From Chamaelirium japonicum (Eukaryota > Streptophyta > Magnoliopsida > Liliales > Melanthiaceae), in assembly GCA_947650365.1 (NCBI GenBank), contig OX393549.1:29479209-29543208 (forward strand): DNA of 64,000 nt, in the 5' to 3' direction. This document shows, piece by piece, positions 60,478 through 64,000 of this stretch. A program made the position numbers and the translations under genes. Under the pieces are notes generated by a model, which saw nothing but the letters and a program-made list of their open reading frames with translations, did no database searches and was not told where the DNA came from. How positions within the stretch are numbered: position 1 is the first letter of the stretch; each line of letters opens with the position of its first letter.

Positions 60478-61209
60478 TGTGGGTGCAAAATCTGACTAAT
60501 GCCCTACAGTGGGACCCGCAGCCCTACTTGGGACCCATGGAGGTGACAGTGGGACCCGCAGTCTTGCTTGGGGCCCACGGAGATGACAGTGGGACTCACA
60601 GCCTTGTTTGGGGACCACGGAGATGATAGTAGGACCCGCAGCCCTACTTGGGACCCGTAGCCCTACTTGGAACCCACGAAGATGACTATGGGATCGACCT
60701 GCAGCTCTGCCTGGGGTTCATGAATCTCCCCCCGGGTATTTACCAAAACCTCAGATATACCTGGGAATATTCTCAGAATTTTCTTCATAAACCAAATCCC
60801 TATAAATAGCAGACCTTGTAAATACTCTAGATCGGGAATTCCAGACTAGAATCCTACTTTCTGTTTTCCAGAGCTCCTCGAGCTTTCTGGTTTTCAGACT
60901 CATTCTCCACCCTCTGTCTACTTATAAGAAGCACTCCTCAGCCTGTTGAGAGTAGTTCTACTTTTGACCAAGAGATAGTGGATTCAAAGGTTGCGTCTTA
61001 CCGCACGGAGACGTAGGCTTTGACCGAACTCCGTCATCACATCATGTGTCAATTTTATCTATCCCTTTTTCTCTCTCTACTCTACAGTGTTAGCGTGACA
61101 ACTAAGCACGCGACCGCTCAACGCTTCGAAGCGCCCCACATCCCAAAGGGTCAAACCTTCAATCGACTGTTGGAGGGGAATTACGTACGACGACTGAAAT
61201 CCTCCACCA
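60478..61209 (+). repeat. gypsy 3' LTR with 40-bp tandem repeats
   Basis: Starts TGTGGGTGCAAAATC and ends AATCCTCCACCA. The 40-bp unit recurs (GGGACCCGCA at 60511 and 60551, variants at 60591 and 60631). It has the same length as the 5' LTR but many substitutions, so the insertion is not recent. Confidence 0.87.
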
Positions 61210-62055
61210 TAGATGTAGGAAAAAGTGTTCAGATGTAATTCTAACTTCACATGCACACCTTTATAGAAGTAGATTCATTTGCATGATTTCGAGAGCTCGA
61301 GCAATGCATATTCTATTTTATGTTTGATATTATTGCTTTGGGATGAGTTAGTTATTTGTCCAGGACATAGTGGTCATCTGGCATAGTTATGACGGAGTGG
61401 TAACTATATAATTGTTAGAATGCCCAATTTCGAATTAAGAGTCATCATATTAGAGTTATGATCTACTATGTTTGTTACCTATACAAAGGGCTCTAACCCT
61501 GTATTGTTTTTAAGTTTAAATTTTTTCGTAGGCGGATTCCAAGAGCCCTAAGACATTCTTGGGTTATCTCCTTGGTGGATTCAAACGTGTGGTTGAAGAA
61601 GATGGTGGTGCGCTTCTTCTTAATCACACGTTCGGAGTTCCCGATAATATAGCAATATAGCCTATATTAAAGAAAATATACACTAAGTAAACATTTTAAT
61701 TAAGTTTTGTTATTTTGTTGGACTAAAAAATATCATGCTTATACAATTTTTTTTTCTTTTCCCTATTACAAATTGTACAATATGTATCTCCGACATCCCA
61801 CCAAGCTGTTCAACAAATAAAAACCAACGACTGCCTCTACCTATTTGGTGAAATAATCAAATATCCGACGATAAAATCTCCTACGACATCTCTGTCATCC
61901 ATTTTCTTTGCAGCCTTCGTCGACCACTGATCTAAAGCCCCTTAAAAGAAAGTATTTGGTTTTGGAGACTCCAATTGTAAATTTCGCCCAAAATGACAAA
62001 GAAAAAATATGTATTATGTTAATAGAATATTAAAATAGAGACTTCTGCCAGCTAG
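61210..62055. other. gene-free stretch upstream of tRNA-Leu
   Basis: AT-rich. No gene, transposon end or copia LTR continuation was recognised. Confidence 0.45.

Positions 62056-62135
<80 letters not shown>
62056..62135 (+). tRNA. trnL-UAG: tRNA-Leu (UAG)
   Basis: An 80-nt type II tRNA without intron. Acceptor strands GACAGTT and AGCTGTC pair, with discriminator A. D-stem GCC/GGC, anticodon stem CCAGA/TCTGG with loop TTTAGGC (anticodon TAG, reads CUA codons), a long variable arm and T-arm GTGGG-TTCAAAT-CCCAC are all intact. A box (TGGCCGAGTGG) and B box (GGTTCAAATCC) are canonical. A run of nine T follows directly (62136-62144), as needed for Pol III termination. The sequence is of the nuclear type. 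Confidence 0.95.
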
Positions 62136-62144
62136 TTTTTTTTT
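62136..62144 (+). terminator. Pol III terminator of tRNA-Leu
   Basis: Nine T residues directly after the tRNA discriminator base. Confidence 0.85.
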
Positions 62145-62281
62145 AATATTTTGAGAAATAATGTTCCGAGCTGAATAACATTTCTCTTTAATCTCTCTAT
62201 AGCTTCTTTTCTCTTTCTTCCCTTCCTTTTTTTAAAAAAATTAATCATCTCAGTCTTTTTCCTTCAAGAATCAGTGAGAAA

Positions 62282-62555
62282 ATGGCGAGGAATCTCCGCG
62301 ACGTTCTCGCTAAATCTCGCCTCCTCTCCTCCTCCGCCGCCTCTTCATGGGCCCTCATCTGGAGACCTCCCCCGCCCCGTTTCTCCGGAGATTCGAGGTC
62401 GATCGGAACCCTAGCCTACGAGGAAGTCCTGGCCTCCGAAAAGCCCTTCAATTCGACGGCCCTGGTCCTTCACGGGCTGCTCGGGTCAGGGAGGAACTGG
62501 AGGGCCTTCTCCCGGAATCTCGCTTCGGAGCTCCAGAAATCCTCTCCTTCTGATG
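62282..62555 (+). CDS. ABHD11-like exon 1
   Basis: 274 nt encoding the presequence and the first strand with the HG motif; it ends ...KSSPSD plus one base. The frame stays open to 62593 in the intron, but that phase would not join exon 2. Confidence 0.85.
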
Positions 62556-63924
62556 GTGATAACAAACGGCCCCTTTTCGTTTCCATGGTCTAATCTTCGA
62601 ATCCCTCTAACGGGTATTTGTTTTTGGGAGATTTGATTAGCTCAATTTTCATTGAGGTCTGTGGTTATAGATTTTAGGGGAAGTTTCACATAAGTCCTTT
62701 TTGAGAGATGACTTTTAGTTGCAGGACACATTAATTTTGAAATATAGCTCAAGTCCCTCCCGACCCTCCCGATGAATATATACTCTTTCTTAAATGAATG
62801 TATACTCTTTCTGAGGATAGGATGAATATATACTCTTTCTGAAGACGAATATATATTTGTAGGAACCTTGGCTAATATAGCAAATTATGGCGTCCTGCAA
62901 CTAATTTTTGCAAAATAGTTAAGTACCTAGACCTAATTTGCCCTTGATTTAATTGTGTATAGATTTATCCTGTTACTGTCATTTGACCAGTTTGGTAGCT
63001 GAGTATTCTGAAAATTTACGCTTTTTAGTTACCTGGTGTAACGTGTAGGGGAGGTAGAGATAAGGAACCCTTCGAGGCATAGTAACAAAGTTTGGATTCG
63101 ACGCTGATTCGATGGTGGCTCAACTTGGTTCAGTTCATACAAATCCGGGGAAAATTTGGGAGTTTTTTTTCCAGGATTTTTAACTATTTTTTAGGTGTAT
63201 TTGAAGAATTATTGGTGACATTTCAAGATTAATCAGCAATTTTCGGGATTATTTGGTGAACTGGCGAATCCGAAGAATAATCACCGGTTTATTCAGCACA
63301 CCCTTGATGCACAAATATTCGGAGATTTTTTTGTAGAAATTCGAAGAATTTTGTCACTATGATGATCTGTTTGGGACGATTTTCTTGAATATTAATTTTC
63401 GCAATCATAGTAGCAGTATATAGAAATCCACCCCAATACTAATCCTTCTCAATCGCTCAAACTAAATCATTCAAGACTCTTCAAGAACCTTGATCTAAAC
63501 AGGAACTCACAATACTTATCCTCTAAGACATGTAGATAACCCTATCTGAACACGAACCCAACAGGGGAGGCATCCCTATTTTTTTTTTTTCCTATTTTTA
63601 TATATTTCTCAGTCTATCTTTTCTGGGAACCTTGAATTCTTTTGTAGATAAATGCTTCCTCAACTTTTTTCTTTGAAGTTTGCAGACTGGAGAATGATTC
63701 TTGTGGATTTGAGAAACCATGGAAAATCAGCTGGAATAAAAGGGCTGGATCCTCCCCATAACATGGTGAATGCAGCAAGAGATTTGGCTAATCTGGTGGA
63801 GTCTCATGGGTGGGCTTGGCCAGATGTTGTAATAGGTCACTCTATGGGTGGTAAGGTTGCCTTAGAATTCACAGAAAGTTGTTCTCGTGGGGACTATGGG
63901 GAATCCGCTACTTTGCCGAAACAG
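62282..63924 (+). CDS. alpha/beta hydrolase, ABHD11-like, 3' part beyond window
   Basis: Two exons, 62282-62555 and 63686-63924, joined by GT-AG borders and matching phase: the donor GATG|GTGATA leaves a G that completes the Asp codon (GAC) before TGGAGAATG. The N-terminal about 45 residues are rich in Arg, Ser, Leu and Ala with few acids, a likely mitochondrial or plastid presequence. Then come LVLHGLLGSGRNW (oxyanion-hole HG motif), MILVDLRNHGKS, and the nucleophile elbow IGHSMGGKVAL with Ser in GxSxG. The catalytic acid and His would lie in exons beyond the right edge. ABHD11-type enzymes act on esters in organelles; the plant substrate is not known to me. Intron 1 is about 1.13 kb. The start is the first ATG of a long open frame. 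Confidence 0.9.
62556..63685 (+). other. ABHD11-like intron 1
   Basis: 1130 bp from GTGATA to TTTGCAG. It includes a short imperfect repeat of ATGAATATATACTCTTTCT (near 62773-62840) and otherwise nothing recognisable. Confidence 0.8.
63686..63924 (+). CDS. ABHD11-like exon 2 with nucleophile elbow
   Basis: 239 nt encoding DWRMILVDLRNHGKS, LDPPHNMVNAARDLANLV and GWAWPDVVIGHSMGGKVAL, ending LPKQ before GTATTT. Confidence 0.9.
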
Positions 63925-64000
63925 GTATTTTTCTTGTCCCAAAATAACTTCTCTCTCTGGATTTTTTGTACTGCATAGTTAGTTGTAAACCATACAATTT

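Larger units (their letters stand above)
54991..61209 (+). mobile_element. Ty3/gypsy-type element with both LTRs (6.2 kb)
   Basis: Two direct LTRs of 732 bp (54991-55722 and 60478-61209) bound a 4.75-kb interior. The 5' LTR is followed by ATTTAGCGTTGTATGTGGGA, a decayed form of the family primer-binding site. The 3' LTR is preceded by the purine tract ATGGGGGGAGTTGATG. The interior has gag fragments and three tandem arrays but no recognisable protease, reverse transcriptase or integrase, so the element is non-autonomous or heavily deleted. No matching 5-bp target duplication was found (GTCAT against TAGAT). It is the same family as 1-2027. Confidence 0.85.

Noticed and set aside
61210..61700. 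Continuation of the interrupted copia LTR right of the gypsy element
   Set aside because: The sequence expected from 29270 downward is not present here.

Overview
This window looks like nuclear DNA of a flowering plant. It holds a plastid-protein gene with a transit peptide (ferredoxin-thioredoxin reductase variable chain), a plant-type VPS55 gene with spliced exons, an intron-containing ABHD11-like hydrolase gene, and a eukaryotic tRNA-Leu gene with a Pol III T-run. Between them lie nested LTR retrotransposons, MITEs and long (TA)n, (GA)n and (CA)n microsatellites. The lineage within angiosperms cannot be resolved from this sequence alone. Most open frames in the window are chance frames in repeats. 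Only three protein genes and one tRNA are supported as host genes.

Layout. 1-2027 is the 5' part of a Ty3/gypsy-type element on the minus strand (LTR, PBS, gag start, two tandem arrays). 2.0-7.4 kb is mostly repeat debris with two MITE-like structures. 7.44-13.26 kb is a dense array of palindromic (foldback) elements separated by (TA)n, often with (GA)n; it is the most unusual structure here. 13.3-21.5 kb holds a 1 kb Mutator-type element, a LINE-like remnant and a Tourist MITE split by a hAT element. FTRA lies on the minus strand at 21.6-22.1 kb. 22.6-31 kb holds hAT-type MITEs, a 1.55 kb foldback and a decayed Ty1/copia element.

A VPS55-family gene lies on the minus strand. Four exons at 46.4, 34.6, 34.4 and 32.1 kb join in phase, so it spans at least 14 kb. 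Its introns contain three hAT insertions nested in or around one another's relatives, a Mutator MITE, two Tourist-like elements, copia fragments and a Cassandra-type LTR carrying a 5S rRNA-like sequence. 47-52.9 kb is mostly unassigned, with a possible promoter or first exon near 51.5 kb. 53.0-54.5 kb is a broken MuDR-type transposase remnant. 54.5-61.2 kb is a copia 3' end interrupted by a complete-ended gypsy element with two 732 bp LTRs. tRNA-Leu(UAG) lies at 62.06 kb, only about 150 bp upstream of the ABHD11-like gene, which runs off the right edge.

The host genes do not form a pathway with each other: one is plastid redox control, one is endosomal sorting, one is a probable organellar hydrolase. 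What ties the window together is transposon biology. Many insertions can be proved and ordered from target-site duplications: 8 bp for hAT, 9 bp for Mutator, TTA or TAA for PIF/Harbinger.
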